Source of the DNA: Pachypanchax playfairii
Lineage: Eukaryota > Chordata > Actinopteri > Cyprinodontiformes > Aplocheilidae
DNA length: 64,000 nucleotides
Reading direction: 5' to 3'
Assembly (NCBI GenBank): GCA_006937955.1
Contig: SSNP01000292.1
Coordinates: forward strand, 340,213-404,212
Of the stretch, positions 1 through 12,200 are shown piece after piece (the first letter of the stretch is position 1; each line of letters opens with the position of its first letter). The notes under the pieces are model-generated. The model was not told the DNA's origin. It made no database searches and was given only the letters and a program-made list of their open reading frames with translations. The translations under genes and the position numbers were made by a program.

Positions 1-716
1 ATTCTTGCACAAGAATGTGTGTGTCCCAAATTCTGACAATGATAATAAAGAGTCTAATGAAGATGAGTAGCAGAATGTGGACGTTTGTCTCTCTCACAAA
101 CAAGAGGATGAGGGGGAGGGAGGTGAGGGAGTAGTGAGTGTCACTCTGCTCTACTATGTACAAAAGCACATTTTTTTCATAAACTCAGTGTTGTACAGTC
201 AACAGATAGCTAATGATATGTGAAGCAAATATGTTGTTTATTTTGCATCAGGCCACAAATTAGTTATAAAATAAGTTACAGAAATGTAGAACCAGTTTAT
301 CCAAAGCTTCATAGTTGAACTGTTGTAAAACATCCTCCTCCCACCTTGCAAAGACACTATTGTGTTGTATTGTGTGATGTAAATGGGTCTTTAGCTAATT
401 TATGTTATTCAAGTTGGGGTGTAGGGTTGAGTCAGGAGGAAATAACATTTCAGGGATTCCATTAATTACAGCTTGTCTGATACAATACACTATCTATACC
501 ACAACTCTTTGAACTCCTTTACTATCGTTTGCTGCTTGTGTTGTGTTATTTGGCATTATACTAGATTCAGAGCAGTTTGTTTGAATAAAACAGACTTTTT
601 AAAGAGAACAACTTTCTTTTTAAAGTTGTTTCAGATATTACCAATTTAACAGTTTTCAGTTAAAGGACTTGGCAGCAAAGCTTTTGTTCTAAATCACATG
701 TATGGTCTCTTCACAG

Positions 717-834
717 AAACATCATCCCTTCTTTTGTATTAATGGACATACAGGCATCCACAGTGGTGACATATGTTTATCAGCTGATCGGAGATGACGT
801 CAAGGTGGAAAGAATCGAGTACAAGAAATCCTAA
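717..834 (+). CDS. Terminal coding exon of an unidentified upstream gene
   Basis: A splice acceptor (pyrimidine-rich run ending TCTTCACAG at 708-716) is followed by an open frame that starts at the AAC codon at 718 and ends at TAA 832-834, giving 38 residues. The sequence is protein-like: a hydrophobic start (IIPSFVLMDIQAS), then VVTYVYQLIGDD and a charged end VERIEYKKS. Canonical AATAAA signals follow within 310 bases, as expected for a last exon and its 3' UTR. The earlier exons would lie left of the window. I do not recognise the family and assign no function. It could also be a spurious open stretch, but acceptor, stop and poly(A) signals in order argue for a real exon. Confidence 0.5.
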
Positions 835-1033
835 AAGATGAGGCAAGGAAGGGGAGTTAAGTTAATGAGGCTCCACCAGGGGGCAGCAGCTCTGTGTCAC
901 ACCACATCATTGACACTGTCTCAAAATGTTTCGTAACATAACCTGTGTATTATATTGTGTGAAAGTCATCACGCCTCCTTATATGTGAGCTGTCAGAGAA
1001 TTCAGCAAAGTCACATGTTTTACTGTCAACAGA

Positions 1034-1133
1034 AATAAATATGTGGTGCCATTTTGTTCTTTTTCTTTTCTGTTGTAATTCCTTTTTTGTGTTCTGCACA
1101 TGTGACCAACTGGCTTCTTTATTCTGCAATAAA
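1034..1133 (+). terminator. Two poly(A) signals of the upstream gene
   Basis: AATAAA hexamers occur at 1034-1039 and 1128-1133, 200 and 294 bases after the stop codon at 834. Both lie in AT/T-rich sequence, and the second is followed within 30 bases by a T-rich stretch. They are the likely 3' ends of the transcript whose last exon is 717-834. Confidence 0.45.
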
Positions 1134-1139
1134 ATGAAA

Positions 1140-3110
1140 TGTCACTTCATCTGTCACTTTGACTTTTAATTAACCATGTTCACAAACATTTCAGATACAC
1201 GGCGGAGACTTTGTAGAACTGAACAAATAGTTAAGAAAAAAACCCTAATAGGTAGTGATTGTTTTGGGTTTATTGAGCTGTATTTTGTTAAATGCAGATA
1301 AAGAAAAATACACGTCACAGCTAATAGGAAGAAATTGGACCAATTTACTATGTTCACTTTAGCAGCAAATTAGATTCAGAACCAAGCTCTTGGACCTGTT
1401 TACATTCCAAATGCTCCTTTTTCTCTTTGGTCCATTTCTTCCAATGAACACTGATCAGTCTTCACACTCACATATGTATGTCAAATTAAAGTTGAATGAG
1501 AATTAAACATAGACATACATCAAACATGTAGACATACTGAGCATTAATCGAACACATTTCTGGTATTTAAAAATAAATCAGTTTAAGAGAAATATTTGAG
1601 TCCAGTTTGACACTATGGAGGAAAGACTGATTTTTGTCCTTGTTTCTGCAAGTTTTCTTTTATTAAATTATGTTCCAGGTGGATTGTCAGATAAAACTGG
1701 TGTTGGACTCTGGGAGGCAAAACTTCAAATATTGATATCAAGTTTTTCTGAAATTTCAGACTGCAGTTTAAAACATGATGTGTTTGATGGGATGAGACTA
1801 CGCCTCTTTTCTACAGTTGTTTTGGAAAATCCCTAACTTTTTCCTGATGTATTGTCTTTGTGCTTAAAGGAATTTAAATTATGAATACCTGCCATGTCTG
1901 ACTCGCCCACACAAAGCTTCTCTGTCGTTAGAGTGAGATTTAAGTGGATTACCTGTCAGTGTGCAATTTGAATGTTTGTTATATGTTTACTCGACTGGAA
2001 AATTCCACAAATTAATCATTAAATGAAGACCATGCCTCAGATCTTTATGTGTATAATAGAAAGCAGTGAAGGAATCCATGGTAAGGCTGTGAGGAGCTGA
2101 CATTACTGACATAAATACCTACAGCATCACATACAAGCAGGTTTAAAATTTGCCACATACAAAATGATTGGCTCAGAGAGGTGCTGGCAAAATGGTATTG
2201 GTTTCTGACTATCACAATCAACAGATGACATCGAAAATTTGGGTTTCTTCTATTAAGATCAGGATCGTCTCCACCAAACTTAATTTAATAAAGTTTATAA
2301 ACAACAGACCATTAATGTTCAACAGAATATTAAAAACAAACTAAGTAGACTGGCTGGAATATTAACAACAGTATTCTTAACTTAATATTTACATCCTTGT
2401 TCAGGAAGGTTGGTTTCTGACCAGTATATTTTAAACCTCTGATGTGCAGCTGTGATCACAGTAACATCAAGCTGCTTGGAGATGGTCTCATGGTTGAACC
2501 ATAGTTCAAACTTCAGATTCCAGCTGGGATATTATCATTTTTATCAGTTTCAAGTTGTTTCAGTAATCATTGTGGAGTTTTCTTTCTAACATCCTTACCT
2601 ACTGTACATCTGTGTATCTTCAGCATGGGGGAGAAGATTCTTAATCCTTGAGAAATCCAATGAGTAATATACTGACTGCATCTCAATTATAATTATCAAT
2701 AAAAAGCTCAAACATATCAGTCAGTGAGATGAGACTAAAACAAACAGAGAACAATATTAAAGACGAATTAAACTATGAACAAGAATTACACGATCCACTG
2801 CATCAAAAGCTGCACGGAGGTTGAGGAGAACCAGAACAGGAATGTAAACAACAGTATTAAACACTTTGGTGAGTGGAGTTAGAGTCATTTGGACATATAA
2901 AAAACATGAAGTTTTATTTTCTGTTTTCAGGGTCAGAAATCGGTACTTGTCCGGGACAAGTACCGACAAGTTGTCCCCTCTCCTGGAGATAATGAAAGTA
3001 AGAGGCTGTATGGGGGAAATTCCCATCACAGCTTTTATAAGCTTGTATAATGACACCTTTTGAAGAATGTGTAGTCCACCATCAGTGCTAAGATTGATCA
3101 CACTGAAAAG
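1140..3110. other. Intergenic and upstream region, no gene seen
   Basis: AT-rich single-copy-looking DNA between the poly(A) signals of the upstream gene and the first ATG of the TNFAIP2-like gene. The open stretches at 1615-1836 and 2757-3101 have no splice or family support. The promoter and 5' UTR of the downstream gene should lie in the last few hundred bases, but I see no clear TATA box or CpG island. Confidence 0.5.
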
Positions 3111-3204
3111 ATGGGGAAAAAGTTTTGGAACAAATGGAGGAAGAAATCGAAGAAGACGGACACTCGACCTCTAATAAATAACAGCAACAGCGACACACAG
3201 CCTG
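3111..3204 (+). CDS. TNFAIP2-like exon 1 (start, polybasic N-terminus)
   Basis: ATG at 3111 opens 31 codons plus one base and ends at a consensus donor, G|GTATGT. The first 15 residues contain eight Lys/Arg and two Trp, a lipid-binding-type basic cluster. The dangling G pairs exactly with the GT that starts exon 2 to make Gly32. A Gypsy element begins 135 bases downstream, inside intron 1. Confidence 0.65.
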
Positions 3205-6200
3205 GTATGTAAGAACCTCCGTGTGATGTGTGTAAAAAGATGATCCTCTTCGCTTGTTGAGCTGGTTTGTAATGAGGAAAATATTGCGTTGGAATTATAA
3301 AAAATTTTACGGAGAACTTTAACTCTGCGCGGATGTTATTGTAGCCGAGACTTCTGTTTGTGCGCCTATACTGGCATGAGCTACAAAATAATCACACGAA
3401 GTGGTACTGCTGAACCGGCACAAGGCGCCGTCTTTATTTTCTTCTTTCAACCCGTCACAGAACAGTCATAACCACGGGCCAGCTTCCGCTCTGCCCTTTT
3501 CCAAAATAAAACACCGGAAACACACGGCCTCTTTAACACAATATTAAATCCTTTACATACCTCCCACCCCGCAAAAAGAAACGTCCTCGTTTCCAAACAA
3601 AAACACATTTAGGTATTACTACAGAAACAAATCCAGCAACTATCAAAAGCACAACTCTAACACAATGGTGCCCCCGAATAACAGCACATAGTCTAACATT
3701 GTCTGTCGTACACCAGTTACTACCGATACACCCTAGTATATAAACATACAAACCACACACTACATACAAGGCATATGTTAAGCTCCAACTTCTTTTCTTT
3801 TCTTCTGTTTTCCAGGTAAAACAATCATCACATCTCCATCAAGAAATTACACTTCTTTTTTTTTTTATACATAATGTAAACTAGAGCAACTGCTATTAAC
3901 CATAAACCACTCAGTGATAAGTAACAAAGTCCCTGAAACGAAGTGGTGGTCTCCACACTCTCCCTGAACGAGACATGGTGTACTGTGAGTCCTCTGTTTC
4001 AGTCCCCAGAACAGTACCAGAGTCAGCTGTGACCAGCAGCTCGTCAGGACCACTGGCTCCGTCTGGTGATCCTGCACTCTGCTGATGAGGGACAGAAACT
4101 AGGGAATCCGGGGCAGCACCTGCCCCAGCAGCAGGCATCTGAAGGGTGTATGGTCTTAGTCTGTCATAATGAACAACCCGTCCGTGTCCAGCTTGGCCAG
4201 AGGGGTCACTAATGCGATATGTGAGCCCACATTCCCCCTGCGTGTCCAATATGGCCAGAACTCTGTAGGGTCCTTTCCAGTGAGGAGCCAGCTTGATACG
4301 GTCCTCTGTGGGATCATGCAGCCAAACCAGATCCCCCACCACATATGGTCGGTGCCGAGACAACCTGTCATAATAAAGCTTTTGCCTCTCATGGGCATGA
4401 GCCCCATGGAGCCTCGCGCCCCTGAAAGCAGTGTCCAGTCTCTTCACCAAAGATGTCACAAAGTCAGCATGTGAGAAGGATGGATCGGGATGCCCAGTTT
4501 GGGAGGGCACCAAAACATCCACTGGAACACGAGCCTCCCGTCCATGAGTCAGAAAATAAGGCGTGTAGTTAGTGCTAGTGTGGACAGAGGTGTTGTAGGC
4601 AAAAGCCACATGTTTAACATGGTGATCCCATTCACCTCCACAAGCAAGCAGTGATTTGGCCTACTGGTTGATGAGAGTCCGGTTAAAGCGTTCCACCATC
4701 CCATCCGATTTGGGATTATATGGTGTGGTGCGTGTTTTCTTAATCCCTAGAAGCTGACAGAGTTTCTGAATGATCTCAGCCTCAAACTGCCTGCCCTGAT
4801 CACTGTGGATGGTTTCTGGAACGCCATGACAAAGCACATAATCCTCAAATAAGCACTGTGCTACAGACTGGGCTGTCTGGTTATGGAGAGGATACAAGGT
4901 GAAGTAGTCTTCCACTACCAACACATATCTGTTCCCCTTTGATGTCACTGGTAATTCTAGGATGTCAGCCGCAACTCTTTGGAAAGGTCGAGTTGCGGGG
5001 GACCCTCCCATTGGGGCCCGATATTTTGGCACAGGGGCTTTAAAGGTCTGACAGGGGACACATTGCTCACACCACTGTTGAATGTCTTTAAACATGGAGG
5101 GCCAATAACAGGTTAGCCTTGCACGCTCCCACACTCTCTCTGCTGAAAAATGTGCCGATGCGGGACCTCCGTGAAGATGCTGTAGCACCTCAGAGACAAG
5201 TGAGGGAGGAACCACTACTTGGCACAAACTATCACCAGTGAGGGAGGAATTCACCTTTCGGCAAAGCAGCCCATTCACAACAGAGAGACAGGGGTACTCC
5301 GTCCATAATTTCCGCAGCCACCGGGAGCTGCCCCTCATTTCTCCCCGAGATGGGCGAGCTCCTCCCCCCTCAATCCACTTCAAAACTCTTTTGATATCTG
5401 GATCCGCACATTGAAGCTCTCTCATTCCAAATCCATCACCTGAGAGTGCCTGAAAGAAGGACAAGTCCTCCAACTCTCCATTCTCTGCCGCAGATTGAGG
5501 TGAAATGGCAGGATCCGGGGAACCAAGATCACCCGATGATGCCAGAGGCACTGGAGCAGGTGCCTGATCAGCAGCGGTCTGAACTGATGTACAGCCCACA
5601 CTATGGCCCACAGTTCTCTGTCAAATGTGGACCAGCGCTTTTCAGTGGGAGTGAGTGCTTGGCTGGCATACACCACTACCCTCTCCATTCTGTCCTTGTC
5701 TTGTGCCAGCACAGCCCCCACAGATTCCAAAGAGGCATCAGTGTACACTTTAAAGGGGCTACTGAAATCAGGCATTGTGACAACTGGTGCAGAAGAGAGC
5801 ACCTCTCTCAGATACTCAAAAGCCGCATCACATTCAGCTGTCCACTGAAAGGGAGTGTCCTTACATGTTAGATGGTGCAGGGGAGCTGCACGCCGGGCAA
5901 AGTCCTTGACAAAGCGCCTATAATAGGAGCACAGGCCGACAAATGCTCTCACTTCAGTTGGATTCTGAGGTTTAGGCCAGGATCTGACTTTTTCAGTGTT
6001 TCTGGGGTCTGGCTGGAGACCATGGTGAGAGACAACATGCCCCAGAAACACAACATGGTCACGTGCCAGGTGACATTTGTTTGGATTCAGTCTAAGACCT
6101 GCTGCTCTGATCCTGGAGAAGACCTCACGCAGGCTGGAGAGGTGATCCTCAAATGTGGGACTGTATATCAAAACATCATCGAGGTACACCATGCACACCT

Positions 6201-9200
6201 GCCATGGGAGCCCGCGCAACACTAGCTCCATCATACGCTGGAATGTTGCCGGTGAGTTGGTGAGGCCCATAGGCATTGATCTCCACTGATAGAGGCCCCG
6301 TCCCGTATTGAAGGCTGTCTTTTCTCTGTCTTCTTCTGCAACCTCCACCTGCCAGTAGCCGTTAGAAAAGTCCAACGTGCTAAACCACAGGGAGCCTGCC
6401 AGTGCATCCAGGGTGTCATCCACCCTGGGGAGAGGATGGGAGTCTTTCACTGTTATGCTGTTTAAACGGCGGTAGTCAATACAGAATCGCCACTCACCAT
6501 TCTTTTTCTTTACTAGAACCACTGGTGAGGACCAGGGACTGCAGCTTTCCTCTATCCTTCTATCTGCCAACAAGGTTGCTACCTGCCGGTCAATCTCCTC
6601 CCTCTTTTCTGGTGAGGTCCAGTAGGCACGCTGTCGTAGAGGAGGATGATCACCTGTTTTAATGTGATGCTTGATGAGAGTACATTTGCCACTTGTCCCT
6701 TTCGTTGTGCTGAAAATCTCCTTGTGCTCCGCCAGCAGCGCCAGGAGCTGTTCTTTTTGCTGCGGATCGACCGGAGACTCCTCCAGTGACACTAAAGGCA
6801 CACCAGTGGCTGAGATAGCAGAGACCAATTCATCTGTGTGGAGGGGAATTGTCACCAGTTCTGACTCATCTACAGAGAAAAACTCCCCCAGATGCAGGCC
6901 CGCTCTCAGTAGAATGTCACGATCAGTTGGATTCAGTACGCGGGCAGTGGTCAGTCCATCTTTCACTGAGGTGAGTGTGTGAGCTACCACACACTCACTC
7001 TTACCAGGAAGGTTAGGTGCCAAGTAACCCACAAAACCAGGGAGCTGGTCAGCAGGCCCAGCAGATGTCAGGCTCACAGGCACTAGCATTTCACTGAGGG
7101 GTGGCAGTGTTACAGTTGAGGTAATGGAAACATTGCAACACTCTGGAATCAAATCCGGACTCCTCAAAAGTGGAATAGTAGTACCTTCTAGTTGCAGTCT
7201 GTATTGGTCAAAGTCCAAATGGGCACGATTAGCCACCAGAAAGTCCAGGCCCAGTAGCGCCCTCTGTGTCGAACCCCTCATCACATAGAAAACCTGCTGC
7301 CAAGATTTACTGCCTAGATGTAAAGTGGCCATAATAGTGCCCAATGTATCTAACATCTGGCCATTCACTGCACGTGCATCAATCAGTTCTGGATTCAAGG
7401 GTCTTCGACGCAGGGCTGGCACAGACATGCGAAAATCGGCACTGATGAATGACTCTGTTGACCCAGAATCCAATAATATGTTGATTTCAGTCCCCTCAAT
7501 GTTTCCCCTCACATAAGAGGTACGATGCTGCTTTGTCTTGTCCTGAGCCAGTGCATCGTTTGGTGTAAGATGACATATGTCTTCTTGTGACGGGCCCCTG
7601 GGTTGCTCGCTAGCTGGTGTTTGGGCCGCAACATCAGCTACATCTCTTTTAACGACTGGCTGGATGAGCTCTCTCTCTTGGGGGACAGAAAGCGAACACC
7701 TCTCTGTCTCTGAGGCTCCTCAAACCACAGTGCTCTTGCAGGACTGGGGCTTCGCCGACTGGGAGAAAAGGCGTGTTGCTTCACAGGTGACCAATCACCC
7801 CGTCTTCCTGACGGGTTTTCTCCTACTCTCTTTTCCTGCCAGCTGCGGACAGGTGAACGACCTCTCTGCTCACTCTGTGGATGACGTGACCAGCAGCCCA
7901 TCTCCCTGCACGTACACTGACAATGACCTCCACGCTGTGATGATCTCCATTCCTCCTTCCAGCCGCTTGTTCTCAGTCGGTTGTTCTCCTCCCTCACACG
8001 TCTCATGTCCATTTTAATTTTTTTCATGTCCTCAGTGAGCTTTTCTACAGCTCTGTGCAAACGGCTTCCATCAGATATGGAATGCACTGTTGCTGTCGCA
8101 CCACCTCCAGCCTGAGGCTGATGGACCTGAGGGGTTACACAGTCCAGTTTCAGAGTCTCTCTGGCCATCTCACAACGGCCAGCAATTACCAGAGCCTCAT
8201 CCAAATCAGTCGCACCCTGTTCATGACATTTGGCTCTCAGGGCTGGATCAAGCCCTGCCAGAAATCTTCTAAATTTCTCCTCTTTTTGTGCTACCTCTCC
8301 ATAGCCTGGAAAAGCATCTTGAACTAGCTTGCTTATCTCTGCTGCATAGACTTCCAAACTCTCACCTGGGGTACGGGGGCGAGCACAGAGGTTTGCTCGG
8401 AAACAGTCAAGAAAATGTTTTTGTCCAAATGCTTCCTGTAATTTCTCTTTTGTGGCCTCATAGTCAGCCTGGACCGTTGCTGGTAGACTATCCCACAGAA
8501 GAAAAGCAGCTTTTGTTAGTCGTGTAGGTAAAATCCTTGCCAGCTCATATTCATAGTCACATCTGGTGCTCCCAATTAATGCTCTCACAGCGACTTCGTA
8601 CTGTCTGGCCCAGGATGAAAAGCTCTGTTTATCTTCCCCCGAAAAGGGCGGTGGGAGCTNGAAATCAGGCATTGTGACAACTGGTGCAGAAGAGAGCACC
8701 TCTCTCAGATACTCAAAAGCCGCATCACATTCAGCTGTCCACTGAAAGGGAGTGTCCTTACATGTTAGATGGTGCAGGGGAGCTGCACGCCGGGCAAAGT
8801 CCTTGACAAAGCGCCTATAATAGGAGCACAGGCCGACAAATGTTCTCACTTCAGTTGGATTCTGAGGTTTAGGCCAGGACCTGACTTTTTCAGTGTTTCT
8901 GGGGTCTGACTGGAGACCATGGTGAGAGACAACATGCCCCAGAAACACAACATGGTCACGTGCCAGGTGACATTTGTTTGGATTCAGTCTAAGACCTGCT
9001 GCTCTGATCCTGGAGAAGACCTCACGCAGGCTGGAGAGGTGATCCTCAAATGTGGGACTGTATATCAAAACATCATCGAGGTACACCATGCACACCTGCC
9101 ATGGGAGCCCGCGCAACACTAGCTCCATCATACGCTGGAATGTTGCCGGTGAGTTGGTGAGGCCCATAGGCATTGATCTCCACTGATAGAGGCCCCGTCC

Positions 9201-12200
9201 CGTATTGAAGGCTGTCTTTTCTCTGTCTTCTTCTGCAACCTCCACCTGCCAGTAGCCGTTAGAAAAGTCCAACATGCTAAACCACAGGGAGCCTGCCAGT
9301 GCATCCAGGGTGTCATCCACCCTGGGGAGAGGATGGGAGTCTTTCACTGTTATTCTGTTTAAGCGGCGGTAGTCAATACAGAATCGCCACTCACCATTCT
9401 TTTTCTTTACTAGAACCACTGGTGAGGACCAGGGACTGCAGCTTTCCTCTATCCTTCTATCTGCCAACAGGGTTGCTACCTGCCGGTCAATCTCCTCCCT
9501 CGTTTCTGGTGAGGTCCGGTAGGCACGCTGTCGTAGAGGAGGATGATCACCTGTTTTAATGTGATGCTTGATGAGAGTACATTTGCCACTTGTCCCTTTC
9601 GTTGTGCTGAAAATCTCCTTGTGCTCCGCCAGCAGCGCCAGGAGCTGTTCTTTTTGACCGGAGACTCCTCCAGTGACACTAAAGGCACACCAGTGGCTGA
9701 GATAGCAGAGACCAATTCATCTGTGTGGAGGGGAAGTGTCACCAGTTCTGACTCATCTACAGAGAAAAACTCCCCCAGATGCAGGCCCGCTCTCAGTAGA
9801 ATGTCACGATCAGTTGGATTCAGTACGCGGGCAGTGGTCAGTCCATCTTTCACTGAGGTGAGTGTGTGAGCTACCACACACTCACTCTTACCAGGAAGGT
9901 TAGGTGCCAAGTAACCCACAAAACCAGGGAGCTGGTCAGCAGGCCCAGCAGATGTCAGGCTCACAGGCACTAGCATTTCACTGAGGGGTGGCAGTGTTAC
10001 AGTTGAGGTAATGGAAACATTGCAACACTCTGGAATCAAATCCGGGCTCCTCAAAAGTGGAATAGTAGTACCTTCTAGTTGCAGTCTGTGTTGGTCAAAG
10101 TCCAAATGGGCACGATTAGCCACCAGAAAGTCCAGGCCCAGTAGCGCCCTCTGTGTCGAACCCCTCATCACATAGAAAACCTGCTGCCAAGATTTACTGC
10201 CTAGATGTAAAGTGGCCATAATAGTGCCCAATGTATCTAACATCTGGCCATTCACTGCACGTGCATCAATCAGTTCTGGATTCAAGGGTCTTCGACGCAG
10301 GGCTGGCACAGACATGCGAAAATCGGCACTGATGAATGACTCTGTTGACCCAGAATCCAATAATATGTTGATTTCAGTCCCCTCAATGTTTCCCCTCACA
10401 TAAGAGGTACGATGCTGCTTTGTCTTGTCCTGAGCCAGTGCATCGTTTGGTGTAAGATGACATATGTCTTCTTGTGACGGGCCCGTGGGTTGCTCGCTAG
10501 CTGGTGTTTGGGCCGCAACATCAGCTACATCTCTTTTAACGACTGGCTGGATGAGCTCTCTCTCTTGGGGGACAGAAAGCGAACACCTCTCTGTCTCTGA
10601 GGCTCCTCAAACCATGGTGCTCTTGCAGGACTGGGGCTTCGCCGACTGGGAGAAAAGGCGTGTTGCTTCACAGGTGACCAATCACCCCGTCTTCCTGACG
10701 GGTTTTCTCCTACTCTCTTTTCCTGCCAGCTGCGGACAGGTGAACGACCTCTCTGCTCGCTCTGTGGATGACGTGACCAGCAGCCCATCTCCCTGCACGT
10801 ACACTGACAATGACCTCCACGCTGTGATGATCTCCATTCCTCCTTCCAGCCGCTTGTTCTCAGTCGGTTGTTCTCCTCCCTCACGCGTCTCATGTCCATT
10901 TTAATTTTTTTCATGTCCTCAGTGAGCTTTTCTACAGCTCTGTGCAAACGGCTTCCATCAGATATGGAATGCACTGTTGCTGTCGCAGCACCTCCAGCCT
11001 GAGGCTGATGGACCTGAGGGGTTACACAGTCCAGTTTCAGAGTCTCTCTGGCCATCTCACAACGGCCAGCAATTACCAGAGCCTCATCCAAATCAGTCGC
11101 ACCCTGTTCATGACATTTGGCTCTCAGGGCTGGATCAAGCCCTGCCAGAAATCTTCTAAATTTCTCCTCTTTTTGTGCTACCTCTCCATAGCCTGGAAAA
11201 GCATCTTGAACCAGCTTGCTTATCTCTGCTGCATAGACTTCCAAACTCTCACCTGGGGTACGGGGGCGAGCACAGAGGTTTGCTCGGAAACAGTCAAGAA
11301 AATGTTTTTGTCCAAATGCTTCCTGTAATTTCTCTTTTGTGGCCTCATAGTCAGCCTGGACCGTTGCTGGTAGACTATCCCACAAACGAAAAGCAGCTTT
11401 TGTTAGTCGTGTAGGTAAAATCCTTGCCAGCTCATATTCATAGTCACATTTGGTGCTCCCAATTAACGCTCTCACAGCGACTTCGTACTGTCGGGCCCAG
11501 GATGAAAAGCTCTGTTTATCTTCCCCCGAAAAGGGCGGTGGGAGCTCGATTCTCACGTTGCTGGCGAAAGGTCTTTCCTCACTCCACGCTTTGTAGTCCA
11601 ATGGGTCGGTGTCGCGACGCCACATGTTGCAGTATGTCTAATATTCTGACTATCTATGATGAAATACGCGACGGTCTCCCGAAGACTGGAGCGCCCAACT
11701 CACGCTAAATAAACACTGTGAAAGTTAAGCTACGCGGGAGCCAGCAGGGGCTAGCATTAGCTCTCTAGCTAAAACTTGTGGCCTCACAATGTTTCACGAG
11801 GGACGTCCCGCAGGTTAATATCCCACCACTGCCACCAATGTAGCCGAGACTTCTGTTTGTGCGCCTATACTGGCATGAACTACAAAATAATCACACGAAG
11901 TGGTACTGCTGAACCGGCACAAGGCGCCGTCTTTATTTTCTTCTTTCAACCCCGTCACAGAACAGTCATAACCACGGGCCAGCTTCCGCTCTGCCCTTTT
12001 CCAAAATAAAACACCGGAAACACACGGCCTCTTTAACACAATATTAAATCCTTTACATTATCAAGCAGTTTTTTCTCACTATAGCAAGCAGATATAATCA
12101 AATATCGTCCATTTTTGGACGCGTGGGTAATTAAAGTGCCTCAAATACGTCGTAAAATGCACCAAAACATTTTAAACGCCATTTTTTTATGGTGTTTTAT

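Larger units (their letters stand above)
5764..11546 (-). repeat. 2.9 kb tandem duplication inside the Gypsy element
   Basis: 5764-8659 and 8661-11546 are near-identical copies running from gag (PPPFSGED) to RT (VTMPDF). Lengths are 2896 and 2886, and the difference is the 10-bp deletion near 9656 in the second block. Scattered single substitutions separate the copies (for example at 8724-8900 versus 5826-6003). Confidence 0.92.
3340..12057 (-). mobile_element. Gypsy LTR retrotransposon with internal tandem duplication
   Basis: Two direct LTRs (3340-3557, 11839-12057) start TG and end CA, and are flanked by the 4-bp target duplication TTAT (3336-3339, 12058-12061). Read on the minus strand the order is 5' LTR, primer-binding site, gag, protease-RT, then a second gag, protease-RT-RNase H, integrase, purine tract, 3' LTR. 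Integrase follows RNase H, the Gypsy order. The LTRs differ by one substitution and one C indel, so the insertion is very recent. Coding is broken: a 10-bp deletion in the first pol, a truncated RNase H, a stop inside integrase, and a one-base N at 8660. It sits in intron 1 of the TNFAIP2-like gene in antisense orientation. Confidence 0.93.

Noticed and set aside
5446..5871. Plus-strand open frames through the Gypsy element (also 6402-6982, 7577-8527, 10464-11414)
   Set aside because: They are antisense shadows of gag and pol, repeated identically in both duplicated blocks.
7638..9467. 609-codon frame joining RT to gag
   Set aside because: It crosses the N at 8660 and fuses pol to gag in the wrong order; an artefact of the join.
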